A stretch of DNA of 27,256 bases, from NCBI GenBank assembly GCA_023410875.1, contig JAEYPH010000032.1, positions 1-27,256 on the forward strand, given 5' to 3'. The notes beneath the pieces were generated by a model that saw only the letters and a list, made by a program, of their open reading frames with translations, was not told the origin of the DNA and did not search any database. Each line of letters starts with the position of its first letter. Position 1 is the first letter of the stretch. Source of the DNA: Bacillota bacterium (GTDB lineage Bacteria > Bacillota > Clostridia > Christensenellales > UMGS416). The position numbers and the translations under genes were made by a program. This document shows, in pieces, positions 1-6,674 of the stretch.

Positions 1-142
1 TCACGCCGTCCTCGTCGCGCAGCGTGAAGAGGATCTTGGGCTGCCCCTCCCCCACGCCGTGCTCGATGAAGCGGCAGATGGTGCTGCGGAAATGCAGATG
101 GCTGGTCATGACAAAAAGGTGGTTCAATGAGCCGTAATCCAT
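1..142 (-). CDS. MarR-family transcriptional regulator (N-terminal fragment)
   Basis: Only the first 47 codons are in the window; the gene runs off the left edge. The start is the ATG at 142, behind GAGG. The fragment reads MDYGSLNHLFVMTSHLHFRS, and further on GQPKILFTLRDEDGV. That second stretch matches the start of the MarR winged-helix domain, where helix 1 is followed by a G-Q-P-(K/R)-(V/I)-L segment and a short acidic turn. MarR proteins are dimeric regulators, usually repressors that respond to small phenolic or other ligands. The gene has its own promoter with tandem palindromes just downstream of the -10 box, so autoregulation is likely. It lies 136 bp downstream of the PadR/DUF362 operon on the same strand; whether it controls that operon cannot be seen. 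The family call rests on a short fragment. Confidence 0.72.
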   Translation of the reverse strand, partial: MDYGSLNHLFVMTSHLHFRSTICRFIEHGVGEGQPKILFTLRDEDGV

Positions 143-163
143 GGTCAACCTCGACATAAAAAA

Positions 164-194
164 GATTAGCCCGCTAACCATTAGCGCGCTAATC
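164..194. promoter_or_regulatory. Tandem palindromic operator for the MarR regulator
   Basis: Two closely related 12-bp palindromes lie 3 bp apart: TTAGCCCGCTAA (166-177, near-perfect) and TTAGCGCGCTAA (181-192, perfect). Centre-to-centre spacing is 15 bp. The TTAGC/GCTAA half-sites have the form of MarR-family operators. They overlap the expected transcription start, so a bound dimer would block initiation. The binding protein is inferred from position only. Confidence 0.7.
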
Positions 195-220
195 ATATCG
201 CGGTTTATGCATGGGGTCAA
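192..220 (-). promoter_or_regulatory. Promoter of the MarR gene
   Basis: On the minus strand, TTGACC (215-220) is followed by a 17-bp spacer and TATGAT (192-197). The -10 box abuts the palindromic operators and lies about 50 bp upstream of the MarR start codon. This is a near-consensus sigma-A promoter. Confidence 0.75.
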
Positions 221-278
221 GTCCCACATTTTACCCTGATCCGACATCCGCCGTGGCTGTTTTTCGCGGTTCGGCAGT

Positions 279-1430
279 CTACTTTATGATCATGCGGAAG
301 GGCCAGGGCTTGCGAATGTCCACCGCGTCGAAACGGCACAGCTCATGGCAGCAAAAGCAGCTGATGCACTGGCTTATCTCCAGATTCGGCTTGCCGTTGC
401 GCATCTCGATGGCCTTGGCCGGGCAGCTGTTGGCACACACGCCGCAGCCCTTGCAGCGCTCCAGGCGGAAGCCGGGTTTGTATTTCATGGCGCGGTTCAT
501 CCAGTGGGCCACGGGCTTGGGCAGCCACCAGTCGTAGATGTTGAGCGCCACGTTGCGAGGCTTCACGAAATCCGGCGTGCGCACGTCGGCTATGGCGCAG
601 CCCACAACCTCCACATGCTGCGCCGACATCGGGCACAGCCCCCGGGCCGCCGACGCCCGTATCGTGGGCACCGCTCTGGGCTCCAGCGCGATGCACGTGG
701 ACGCCACGACGTCCATCTCATAGGGGCTGGCCGAGGCGAGCAGCAGCCCCAGCGGCCGGGGCGTGCCGTTGGTGGGCCCGCTGCCCTCCATAGCCACGAT
801 GGCATCCATGACCGTGAGCACAGGCCGCGCGAACTGGCACAGGTCCACGAGCACGCCGGCGAAGTCGTCCTCTTCCTCAAAGCGGAAGTGGTACTCGGTC
901 TTGTAGCTGCCCGGCACGATGCCGAACAGGTTCTTGACTCCGCCGCTGAACGTCATCATCATGTGTGTTTTAAGCTTGGGGAGGTTGATGATCTTGTCCA
1001 CCCGCGTGACTTCGGCGATGGTCTTGATGGCCTTCATGCGCTGGCCCTGGGGCCAGGGCACATCTACAACCTCGGTATCCATGCACAGCTGCGCTCCTGC
1101 GGCAGCGGCGGCAGCCTTCATGCCGCAGGTGTCGTACAGCCCCTCCAGCGTGGCCGCGTTGTGCACGCTGGTACCGCCGGGGCTGTCAAAGATCAAGGGC
1201 ACGCCGCCGGCGGCCGTTACCAGTTCCGCCACGGCCTGCACCACGGCGGGGTGCGTCGTGGTGGCCTTTTCCGGCCGGCGGCGCATCAGCAGATTGGGCT
1301 TGAGCAGCACCCGTTCGCCGGGGTTTACAAAGGCGGCCATGCCGCCCAGCGCGCCCACCGCCGCGCCTACGGCGGCGCGCACGTGCTCGATGTCATAATC
1401 CTCACACTTCCAAATGGCAACCTTGCCCAT
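279..1430 (-). CDS. DUF362 protein with C-terminal two-[4Fe-4S] ferredoxin domain
   Basis: A 383-residue protein with no signal peptide or membrane segment, so probably cytoplasmic. The DUF362 domain fills about residues 1-310 and includes the family motif VLLKPNL (41-47), a THP turn and the conserved LPKLKTH segment. The C-terminus carries two CxxCxxCxxxC motifs: Cys326/329/332/336 and Cys355/358/361/365, with an extra Cys360. It should therefore bind two [4Fe-4S] clusters and transfer electrons, but the substrate of DUF362 proteins is not established. The ATG follows AGGGGG at good spacing. The gene is last in the PadR operon, 12 bp after a permease gene and one permease away from a second DUF362 gene. 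It may be the electron-donating partner of the extracytoplasmic paralogue; that is inference. Confidence 0.88.
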   Translation of the reverse strand: MGKVAIWKCEDYDIEHVRAAVGAAVGALGGMAAFVNPGERVLLKPNLLMRRRPEKATTTHPAVVQAVAELVTAAGGVPLIFDSPGGTSVHNAATLEGLYDTCGMKAAAAAAGAQLCMDTEVVDVPWPQGQRMKAIKTIAEVTRVDKIINLPKLKTHMMMTFSGGVKNLFGIVPGSYKTEYHFRFEEEDDFAGVLVDLCQFARPVLTVMDAIVAMEGSGPTNGTPRPLGLLLASASPYEMDVVASTCIALEPRAVPTIRASAARGLCPMSAQHVEVVGCAIADVRTPDFVKPRNVALNIYDWWLPKPVAHWMNRAMKYKPGFRLERCKGCGVCANSCPAKAIEMRNGKPNLEISQCISCFCCHELCRFDAVDIRKPWPFRMIIK

Positions 1431-1442
1431 CGGTACCCCCTA

Positions 1443-2342
1443 TCACCCCATGAATGAAAAGATGAAATCCACGAGAAAACCCGCCGCCACGGCGAAGACC
1501 ACGGCATAGGCGACGTACAGCGCGAAGTTGCGCACGCCCAGCACCGCCTTCACGGCGCTCAGATTGGAAAGCTTCGTGGCCGGGCCGCTGAGCATGAAGG
1601 CCAGCGCCGAGCCCGCGCTCATGCCGTCCTGCAGCCAGGCCTGCAGCATCGGTATCGTGCCGCCGCCGCACACATACACCGGCACGCCCAGGCCGGCGCT
1701 CAGCAGCACGCTCAGGCCCCGGTTCCCCCGGAACAGCGCCGCGAAGGTGTCCTTGGGCACAAACTGCTCGAACAGCGCCGTAACGGCGATGCCTGCGGCC
1801 ACATAGGGCGCGGTCTTCACCAGCGTGTTGTGGAAATCCCGCAATGCCTTGCGCCAAGGCGGCAGCCCCGAGGGCGTGCGCTCGCTGCCCTCGTAGTGGG
1901 AGAAGTCGAAAAGCTTGCCGCCGGGCAGAAACCGCACCAGCGCCCCGGCCAGCATGCCCGCCAGCAGGCAGGCCGCCAGCCGCGCCAGGGCCAGCGGCGC
2001 GCCCAGCGCCAGGCTGAACACGAACAGGTTGGGGTTGATGAGCACGGAACTGGCCATGAACGCCGCCAGCATGTTCTGGGGCACGCCCTTGACGTGAAAC
2101 CCCACCAGCAGCGGGATTGTGCCGTACATGCAGATCGGCGAAGCCGCGCCCAGCACTGCGGCCAGCGCCAGCTTGGCCGCCGGGTGTCCACGGCCTCCCA
2201 GCGCGCCCAGTGCGAAGCGCAGCCGCGGCCCGGCAAAGGCCGACACGCAGGCCCCCAGCGCGCCGCCCAGCAGCCACCACGGCAATATCTGCACGAACTG
2301 CTGGAGCACCAGCTCCCAGAGGGACAGCAGCACCAATCTCAT
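1443..2342 (-). CDS. ArsP/DUF318-like permease
   Basis: A 299-residue polytopic membrane protein with about eight hydrophobic segments. Two internal segments match the signature repeats of the ArsP_1/DUF318 permease family. In the first half PICMYGTIP is followed by a basic turn and LINPNLF; in the second, VPVYVCGGGTIP is followed by a LSGPATKLSN segment. ArsP proteins export organoarsenicals or other small solutes, usually with a PLCSCGVIP motif; here only the first Cys of that motif is kept, so the substrate may differ. Start ATG with GGGAG upstream. It lies 15 bp after the anchored DUF362 gene and 12 bp before the ferredoxin-type DUF362 gene, so the three should be co-transcribed. No arsenate reductase or ArsR is present, so an arsenic role is not supported by context. 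Confidence 0.78.
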   Translation of the reverse strand: MRLVLLSLWELVLQQFVQILPWWLLGGALGACVSAFAGPRLRFALGALGGRGHPAAKLALAAVLGAASPICMYGTIPLLVGFHVKGVPQNMLAAFMASSVLINPNLFVFSLALGAPLALARLAACLLAGMLAGALVRFLPGGKLFDFSHYEGSERTPSGLPPWRKALRDFHNTLVKTAPYVAAGIAVTALFEQFVPKDTFAALFRGNRGLSVLLSAGLGVPVYVCGGGTIPMLQAWLQDGMSAGSALAFMLSGPATKLSNLSAVKAVLGVRNFALYVAYAVVFAVAAGFLVDFIFSFMG

Positions 2343-2357
2343 GCCGCACGGCTCCCG

Positions 2358-3524
2358 CTATTCGTTGGCGCGGCGGAAGCGGGTCTTGATCTTGTCCAGC
2401 TCCACGCCCACCACGGTGATCTTACTCAGGTCGGATTCGCCCATGCCCTGTTCCACGGCCAGCTTCACATGGGGGATCTCGTCCACGGTGAAGCCCATGT
2501 AAGTCAGCGCCACGGTGTCCAGCGCCACGGTGTCGCGCCCGGCGAACATGATGTTGGCTTCCACAGGGTCGTTGTTCAGCGGGCCATATCCTTCGCCGGC
2601 CACGATGCCGTCGATGATGATGAACTCCGGCCGGCGGAAGCGGTTGAGATCCACAATGACCTCCTTGATGCCCATATTATGCAGGATGACCTTGCCCAGT
2701 GAACCGCCGTACAGACCCGAGGGCGGCACGCCCATGGCCAGCTTCAGGCCCAGCGACACTGTGGCGTCGGGGATGAAGTGCGTCTTGAGCTTGGCCGCGC
2801 CGATGACGACGTCGGCATCCATGTAGACCTTGGGAATGTAAATGTCCTCACCGGTCAGGCTGCCCGGCGCCCGCAGCAGGTAGCAATCCTCTTCCATGCA
2901 CTGGTTCAAGTCCACGAGCTCCACGCCCTGTATCTTTTCATATTCCGCCTTTTGAAAGGCCCGCCCGTTGGGCGAGGCCTCGGCCACGATGACCTTGCCG
3001 GCCCCCAGCTCGCGGGCAATGTCGGCAATGGCCTGTATCACGCGCCAATCGGTGCACACAGGGCTGCCCTGGGGCCGGCCGGAGATCAGGTTGGGCTTGA
3101 TGAGCACGTTGCTGCCAGGCTGGATGAGGTCCGTAAGGCCGCCGGCGTTGTCCGTCACGGCGCGGGTGACGGCGGCGTATTCGCTGCCCTGGGCGATGCC
3201 CACGACATGCTGCGCGGGCATTTCGATGGCCGAGGCCATCAGCGCCGCGTTGTGGGCGTCGCCATCGTCGCGGGCAAAGGGGTTGACCCCCGGCGCGGCG
3301 GAGGCTGTGCCGGAGGGCGTGGGCGATGCCGCAGCGGAGGTGGAAACGGCCGATGTCGCTCCGGTTTCAGTCGTATTTGCGGAGGCGGATGCCGACGGGG
3401 AAGCTGTGACGGCGGCAACCGGCGCTGTGAACCAGCCGTTGGAGCCGCCATAGGCGACCAGCGCCGCCACGCACAGCACGCCCAGCACGGCATAGGTCAC
3501 GATGGAACGGATGTTCTTTTTCAT
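2358..3524 (-). CDS. Membrane-anchored extracytoplasmic DUF362 protein
   Basis: A 388-residue protein. The N-terminus has a short basic segment (MKKNIR) and one hydrophobic helix at about residues 8-25. A long Ser/Ala/Thr/Pro-rich linker (about 38-80) follows, then a DUF362 domain from about 105 to 375. The domain carries VLIKPNL at 140-146 and the AAKLKTH segment typical of the family. The topology implies a domain outside the cell, tethered by the helix; there is no lipobox. It lacks the ferredoxin tail of the paralogue downstream. I chose the ATG at 3524 because AAGGAGG lies 6 bp upstream; the in-frame ATG at 3530 abuts that sequence. It lies between two permease genes in the PadR operon, 23 and 15 bp away. 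The biochemical role is unknown. Confidence 0.86.
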   Translation of the reverse strand: MKKNIRSIVTYAVLGVLCVAALVAYGGSNGWFTAPVAAVTASPSASASANTTETGATSAVSTSAAASPTPSGTASAAPGVNPFARDDGDAHNAALMASAIEMPAQHVVGIAQGSEYAAVTRAVTDNAGGLTDLIQPGSNVLIKPNLISGRPQGSPVCTDWRVIQAIADIARELGAGKVIVAEASPNGRAFQKAEYEKIQGVELVDLNQCMEEDCYLLRAPGSLTGEDIYIPKVYMDADVVIGAAKLKTHFIPDATVSLGLKLAMGVPPSGLYGGSLGKVILHNMGIKEVIVDLNRFRRPEFIIIDGIVAGEGYGPLNNDPVEANIMFAGRDTVALDTVALTYMGFTVDEIPHVKLAVEQGMGESDLSKITVVGVELDKIKTRFRRANE

Positions 3525-3547
3525 GGTCATCCTCCTTACCCAATCAA

Positions 3548-4342
3548 TCAGAGAAACAAGCCGACAAAGAGCAGCAGTGAAACGATGAGCAGATAGAGGC
3601 CCAGAGCCAGAGCCGCCCGGCCCCGCAGCACCACGGCAACGCACGCCACAGCCAGCGGATCGGTAAAACGCAGCAGCGTCTGGCCGCCTGCCACGAACAC
3701 CGGGTGGAACACATTGAACCTGGCAATGCCGCCGGTGGCGACGCTGCCGAATTCGCTGGCGAAAAAGCGCGTCTGCAGCCAATAGAACAGGCCGCCATCC
3801 AGCACCGCCGCCGCGAGCGCGCCAATGGCCAGCGCCAGCCCCAGTGTATCCACACCGTCGCGCAGCAGCGCCGGCCAACCCCAGCGCTGCCGCTGCAGGC
3901 AAAACAACCGCTGCTGAACAGTGGGCCGCAGCAGCCTCTCTCCCGGGAAGGCCCAACCGGCCAACGCACCGGCCAGCACCCCGGCAGCCAGCGCAACACC
4001 CACGCGCACCGCGTTGCCGCTCCACAAAAACGTGGGCTGGGTCAGCGGCTCCGCCATGTTGAAGATCAGGCCGCTGACCAGCGCCGGCAGCGCCTGGGCC
4101 GGTGTGCAGCCCAGCAGCACCAGCGCTGCCGCCACCGGCGCCAGGCCAAAGCCGCCCAGGGGCAGCACGACGCCCAGCGCCGCCACCGCGCCCATGGCCG
4201 CCATGCCGCGCCAGCCCACGGCGCTAAAACGCACACCGCGGCGGGCCAGCGCGCCCGCTCCCCAGGCCAGCAGGCAACCGGCGGCCAACTGGCCCAGATT
4301 CAGCAGCAACAGTGCCGCCGTACGTTCAAGGATGGCCGTCAT
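3548..4342 (-). CDS. Divergent ArsP/DUF318-like membrane permease
   Basis: A 264-residue very hydrophobic protein with roughly seven or eight membrane segments. The segment PLGGFGLAP, followed by VLLGCTPAQALPALVSG and NMAEP, lines up with the first ArsP_1 repeat (PLCSCGVIP in typical members, PICMYGTIP in the operon's other permease), but both Cys positions are replaced. A weaker second repeat follows around GGIARFNVFHP. I therefore treat it as a distant paralogue that may pair with the other permease. The start at 4342 follows GGGAGGG; a longer in-frame ORF upstream would lie inside padR. The first 17 bp overlap the end of padR, indicating translational coupling. The family assignment is tentative. 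Confidence 0.62.
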   Translation of the reverse strand: MTAILERTAALLLLNLGQLAAGCLLAWGAGALARRGVRFSAVGWRGMAAMGAVAALGVVLPLGGFGLAPVAAALVLLGCTPAQALPALVSGLIFNMAEPLTQPTFLWSGNAVRVGVALAAGVLAGALAGWAFPGERLLRPTVQQRLFCLQRQRWGWPALLRDGVDTLGLALAIGALAAAVLDGGLFYWLQTRFFASEFGSVATGGIARFNVFHPVFVAGGQTLLRFTDPLAVACVAVVLRGRAALALGLYLLIVSLLLFVGLFL

Positions 4343-4901
4343 GCTTGCCCTCCCCCAGCGCCCACAATCGTGCCTCGGCCTCGTCGCACCAACGCAGGCT
4401 GAACTGCTCCAGCAGCATGCCATAACGCAGCGTCACATAGCTGAACACGCTTTGCCGGCTGCTCAGCGTGCCCGGGTTCAACGTCTGGGCGATCTGCTCG
4501 TAGCGGTGCAGATGCTCCTCTTTCCTGCGCCGGTGGGCGCTCAGCAGCCGCAGGCTGTCCTCCAGCGGCGCGTGAGCGCCAAAATACAGCTTGAGCAGCA
4601 GCTCGTTGCCGGTGGGGTTGTGGTAATCCACCGGCTCACGCAGCCATTGTAAGAAGGCTTCCCTGCCGCTGTCGGTGATGTGGTAGAGCTTGCTGTCGGG
4701 CTTGCCGTCGTTGTGCTCCACGCGCATCGTCGCGTGGCCCAGCGCTTCCAGCCGCTTGAGCGTGGGGTAGATCTGGCCGTTGCTGATCTTGTAGTAGTGG
4801 CCGATGGCTTGCTCGATGGTCTTCTTCATGCTGTAGCCGGTCTGGGGCCGGTCGCACAGCAGGCCCAGCAGCACGAAGAAGCAGTTGCTGTCACGGTTCA
4901 T
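4326..4901 (-). CDS. PadR-family transcriptional regulator
   Basis: A 191-residue regulator. Residues 10-85 form the PadR winged helix, including a LLGLLCDRPQTGYSM segment, SNGQIYPTLKRLEALG as the recognition helix, and the HITDSGREAFLQW wing. Residues 95-175 form the C-terminal helical dimerisation domain (Vir_act_alpha_C type). PadR proteins normally repress a neighbouring membrane or detoxification gene until a ligand binds. The gene heads the five-gene operon and overlaps the first permease gene. An inverted repeat with ATGT/ACAT half-sites lies between its promoter and start codon, consistent with autoregulation of the whole operon. Confidence 0.92.
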   Translation of the reverse strand: MNRDSNCFFVLLGLLCDRPQTGYSMKKTIEQAIGHYYKISNGQIYPTLKRLEALGHATMRVEHNDGKPDSKLYHITDSGREAFLQWLREPVDYHNPTGNELLLKLYFGAHAPLEDSLRLLSAHRRRKEEHLHRYEQIAQTLNPGTLSSRQSVFSYVTLRYGMLLEQFSLRWCDEAEARLWALGEGKHDGHP

Positions 4902-4917
4902 GCATGTCTCCAGAACT

Positions 4918-4934
4918 TATGTCTTTATGACATA
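4918..4934. promoter_or_regulatory. PadR-type operator (inverted repeat)
   Basis: TATGTC-N5-GACATA is a perfect 6-bp inverted repeat containing the ATGT...ACAT half-sites known from PadR operators. It sits just downstream of the -10 box of the padR promoter, so a bound dimer would block transcription. Binding is inferred. Confidence 0.65.
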
Positions 4935-4962
4935 TGATAGCATGACCTATTCTGGGTGGCAA
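4934..4962 (-). promoter_or_regulatory. Promoter of the PadR/permease/DUF362 operon
   Basis: On the minus strand TTGCCA (4957-4962) and TATCAT (4934-4939) are separated by 17 bp, about 35-60 bp upstream of the padR ATG. It directly abuts the inverted-repeat operator. Confidence 0.7.
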
Positions 4963-5031
4963 GGGTTAATATGGAATTTCTGGCATGCGTACTAGGAACA
5001 ACAAAGCGAGCTTCATGTTTAGGGTTAGTTT

Positions 5032-5085
5032 CGCTCCTGCGGGAGCGACCAAAGGGCTTTCCGGTCGCCCTTTGGAAACCTTCGG
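5032..5085 (+). repeat. Dispersed two-hairpin repeat, copy 1
   Basis: Two adjacent hairpins: CGCTCC-TGCG-GGAGCG (5032-5047) and CCAAAGGGC-N9-GCCCTTTGG (5049-5075), followed by AAACCTTCGG. Positions 5049-5085 match the reverse complement of 27161-27197 at 36 of 37 bases, and that copy also carries a neighbouring second hairpin. A partial match lies at 6439-6456. The rest of the gap 4963-5157 shows no gene; a 61-codon reading frame across the repeat has no supporting signals. Confidence 0.75.
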
Positions 5086-5157
5086 ACACAACTTAATAAA
5101 TAAGAAACAAATAGTAATTAATGCGAGTGTCCCCCGAAAGCGAGAATCCTTTAGCTC

Positions 5158-5823
5158 TTATAATAGATGACTTCCATCGCAAAAAGGCTTATTGTTCGAC
5201 CTTCCGCAGCGGCACAGCGTCACGCGGTTGCGCACCTCGTAGGTGTGGCCGTCGGCGGACGTGATCGGGATGCCGCCCTTGACGTACAGCGGCCCCTGAG
5301 CCTCGGCGGCCTCGTCATACAGTGTGCTGATGGAGGGCTCAAAGGCGGGCTCTATGGCTTCCCCGGTGACGGCATCGCGCACGACCAGGCGGCCGGCGGG
5401 GCAGTTGCACGCGCCGCGGATGGCAAGCTCCCGGTCCTCGGGGCCGGCGGGGTTTTCCACCTGCTCCCAGGTGCCGCTGCCCAGGTGGCAGAACCGCGCC
5501 AGCGCGCACAGTTCCACGACGTCCTCCAGGATCAGCTCCGGCCCGGCGATGATCTCCGCCTGCTCGGCGAAGGATTCCCGGCTGGCGGTCTCCCGGCCGT
5601 CGAAGTGGAAGTGCAGATGGGCGCCGTCGCAATAGGGCATGTTGGCCGAGCGGCCGCAGCGGCACAGCAGGTACTGCGCCCGCTCCGGGTGCTGCGTTTC
5701 CACGCGGTATTCGGTGGCAGTGTCTTCCTCGTCGCTTACGATGGTTTGTTCATCCAGCGGCACGCCGCCCGTCACCGAGTAGGGGCCGTTCTTCAGGATG
5801 CGGATGGAAGGTTGGTCAGACAC
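5158..5823 (-). CDS. Double CDGSH iron-sulfur domain protein
   Basis: A 221-residue soluble protein with two CDGSH zinc-finger-type motifs, CRCGRSANMPYCDGAH (about residues 70-85) and CRCGRSNNKPFCDGSH near the C-terminus. Each supplies the 3Cys-1His ligands of a [2Fe-2S] cluster. The middle has a CALARFCH...C.CPAGRLV segment typical of the long bacterial members. Such proteins act in redox or Fe-S handling; the exact role is unknown. I chose a GTG start at 5823 because AAGGAAG lies just upstream and the conserved N-terminus begins there. The gene follows the YhcH-family gene by 11 bp on the same strand. Confidence 0.88.
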   Translation of the reverse strand: MSDQPSIRILKNGPYSVTGGVPLDEQTIVSDEEDTATEYRVETQHPERAQYLLCRCGRSANMPYCDGAHLHFHFDGRETASRESFAEQAEIIAGPELILEDVVELCALARFCHLGSGTWEQVENPAGPEDRELAIRGACNCPAGRLVVRDAVTGEAIEPAFEPSISTLYDEAAEAQGPLYVKGGIPITSADGHTYEVRNRVTLCRCGRSNNKPFCDGSHLL

Positions 5824-5834
5824 GGATACTTCCT

Positions 5835-6287
5835 TCAGAGTAGGATTTTGATGACGACCTTGCGCACGGCGCAGGGCTCGCCCAGCGCGCAGCCGGGCTT
5901 GTGCAGGTCTTCGGGGAAGAAAACGGCGAAGGTACCCTCGGGGCAGCGCAGCGCCGTGGCGGGGCCGTCCTCGTAGTAGCTTGCGTCCTTCTCGGGCAGA
6001 TAGCCGCCCTTCTCTGCCAGCGTGCCCAGCGGCGCGTATAGCATACTCTCTTGCCCGCGGGCCACATATTGCACGTCGATGTAGCGGCGGTGGCTCTCCC
6101 ACTTCTTCTGCTCGGCGGGAGCGGTGTCATAGCTCTGTACCAGCGCATAGAGCTCTGCGCCTTCCAGCTCCACGCGGCCGTCGGGCAGTGGGTTCTGCTC
6201 AAAGCGGCGCAGGAAGGCGAAGGCCTCCGCAAGCTTCGGGTGCAGCGCCTCATAGCGGGCGCTGTTGCGCAGTTCGTCCAGCACCAT
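5835..6287 (-). CDS. YhcH/YjgK/YiaL (DUF386) family protein
   Basis: A 150-residue cupin-fold protein. It carries the family's central SHRRYIDVQYVARGQE block, the later EGTFAVFFPEDLHKPG segment with conserved acidic and His metal ligands, and a VRKVVIKI C-terminus. Relatives act as sugar anomerases or sialic-acid-linked enzymes (NanQ/YhcH) or in biofilm control (TabA). No sugar genes surround it here, so the substrate is open. The ATG follows a strong GAGGAGG at good spacing. It is the first gene of a two-gene unit with the CDGSH protein. Confidence 0.9.
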   Translation of the reverse strand: MVLDELRNSARYEALHPKLAEAFAFLRRFEQNPLPDGRVELEGAELYALVQSYDTAPAEQKKWESHRRYIDVQYVARGQESMLYAPLGTLAEKGGYLPEKDASYYEDGPATALRCPEGTFAVFFPEDLHKPGCALGEPCAVRKVVIKILL

Positions 6288-6322
6288 GGGTATGCCTCCT
6301 CATTGGCTTTGGTATGCTTTCC

Positions 6323-6351
6323 ATCATACTACAGGCGGCAATCGGTTTCCA
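6323..6351 (-). promoter_or_regulatory. Probable promoter of the YhcH-CDGSH operon
   Basis: TATGAT (6323-6328, minus strand) has the weak -35 TGGAAA (6346-6351) 17 bp upstream. It lies about 36 bp before the YhcH start codon. The -10 box is good; the -35 matches only 4 of 6. Confidence 0.5.
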
Positions 6352-6362
6352 CACAAATGAAG

Positions 6363-6384
6363 GGGCTGTTGCGCTAACGCATAA
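6363..6384 (+). repeat. Left terminal inverted repeat of the A+T-rich cassette
   Basis: This 22-bp end pairs with 9725-9747 in inverted orientation. Differences are one C/T, one A/G and one inserted base. Confidence 0.65.
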
Positions 6385-6438
6385 AAGTGCATCTTTCATA
6401 CCTACGGCCCCTGCTCGACCATGCGTCCCTGGACGATG

Positions 6439-6456
6439 GGAAAGCCCTTTGGTCGC
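6439..6456 (-). repeat. Fragment of the dispersed two-hairpin repeat
   Basis: An 18-base exact match, inverted, to 5045-5062 (GCGACCAAAGGGCTTTCC). The second hairpin arm is degenerate here. The rest of the 6385-6580 stretch shows no gene. Confidence 0.5.
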
Positions 6457-6580
6457 GCTCGCAAGGGCGAAATATAGCGGTATCCGTTAACAAGTGACGA
6501 TTACCTATTGTGAGGTAACCAATTTCCCGGTTTAGCTCCCTCGACCCGGTCAGCAAGGCGATGTAATAATAAAAAAGTCC

Positions 6581-6659
6581 TTGACATTTTAAACTTTATG
6601 ATGCATTCTTAATACTATAAAAATCTAACTTAGTTAGATAACTATTATCTTTGTTAGAC
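6581..6659 (+). promoter_or_regulatory. Promoter region and operator of the TetR operon
   Basis: A consensus -35 TTGACA lies at 6581-6586; a matching -10 box is not clear. Downstream is a perfect inverted repeat ATCTAAC-TTA-GTTAGAT (6623-6639), with a degenerate second copy ATCT...GTTAGAC (6647-6659). Palindromes of this size just upstream of a tetR gene are typical autoregulatory operators. Confidence 0.6.
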
Positions 6660-6674
6660 TGAGGTGCAGGAGAC

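Noticed and set aside
208..236. GGGGTCA...CCCACATTTTACC near the MarR promoter resembling the terminator at 26612-26632
   Set aside because: The similarity is short and imperfect. On the minus strand this stretch contains the MarR -35 box, so a shared repeat origin is not supported.
345..1457. Long plus-strand reading frame (370 codons) opposite the DUF362-ferredoxin gene
   Set aside because: It is an antisense frame that stays open because of high G+C. The protein is low in complexity, rich in Ala/His/Gly/Arg and has no family features, while the minus strand has clear motifs and a ribosome site. The same applies to other long antisense frames such as 9883-11526 and 21286-22491.
3525..4025. 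In-frame N-terminal extension of the anchored DUF362 gene
   Set aside because: It runs through the permease gene in another frame. The AAGGAGG site and the MKKN signal-type N-terminus mark 3524 as the start.
4985..5170. 61-codon plus-strand frame
   Set aside because: It covers the dispersed two-hairpin repeat. Similar text in the frames of the other copy reflects the repeat, not a protein.
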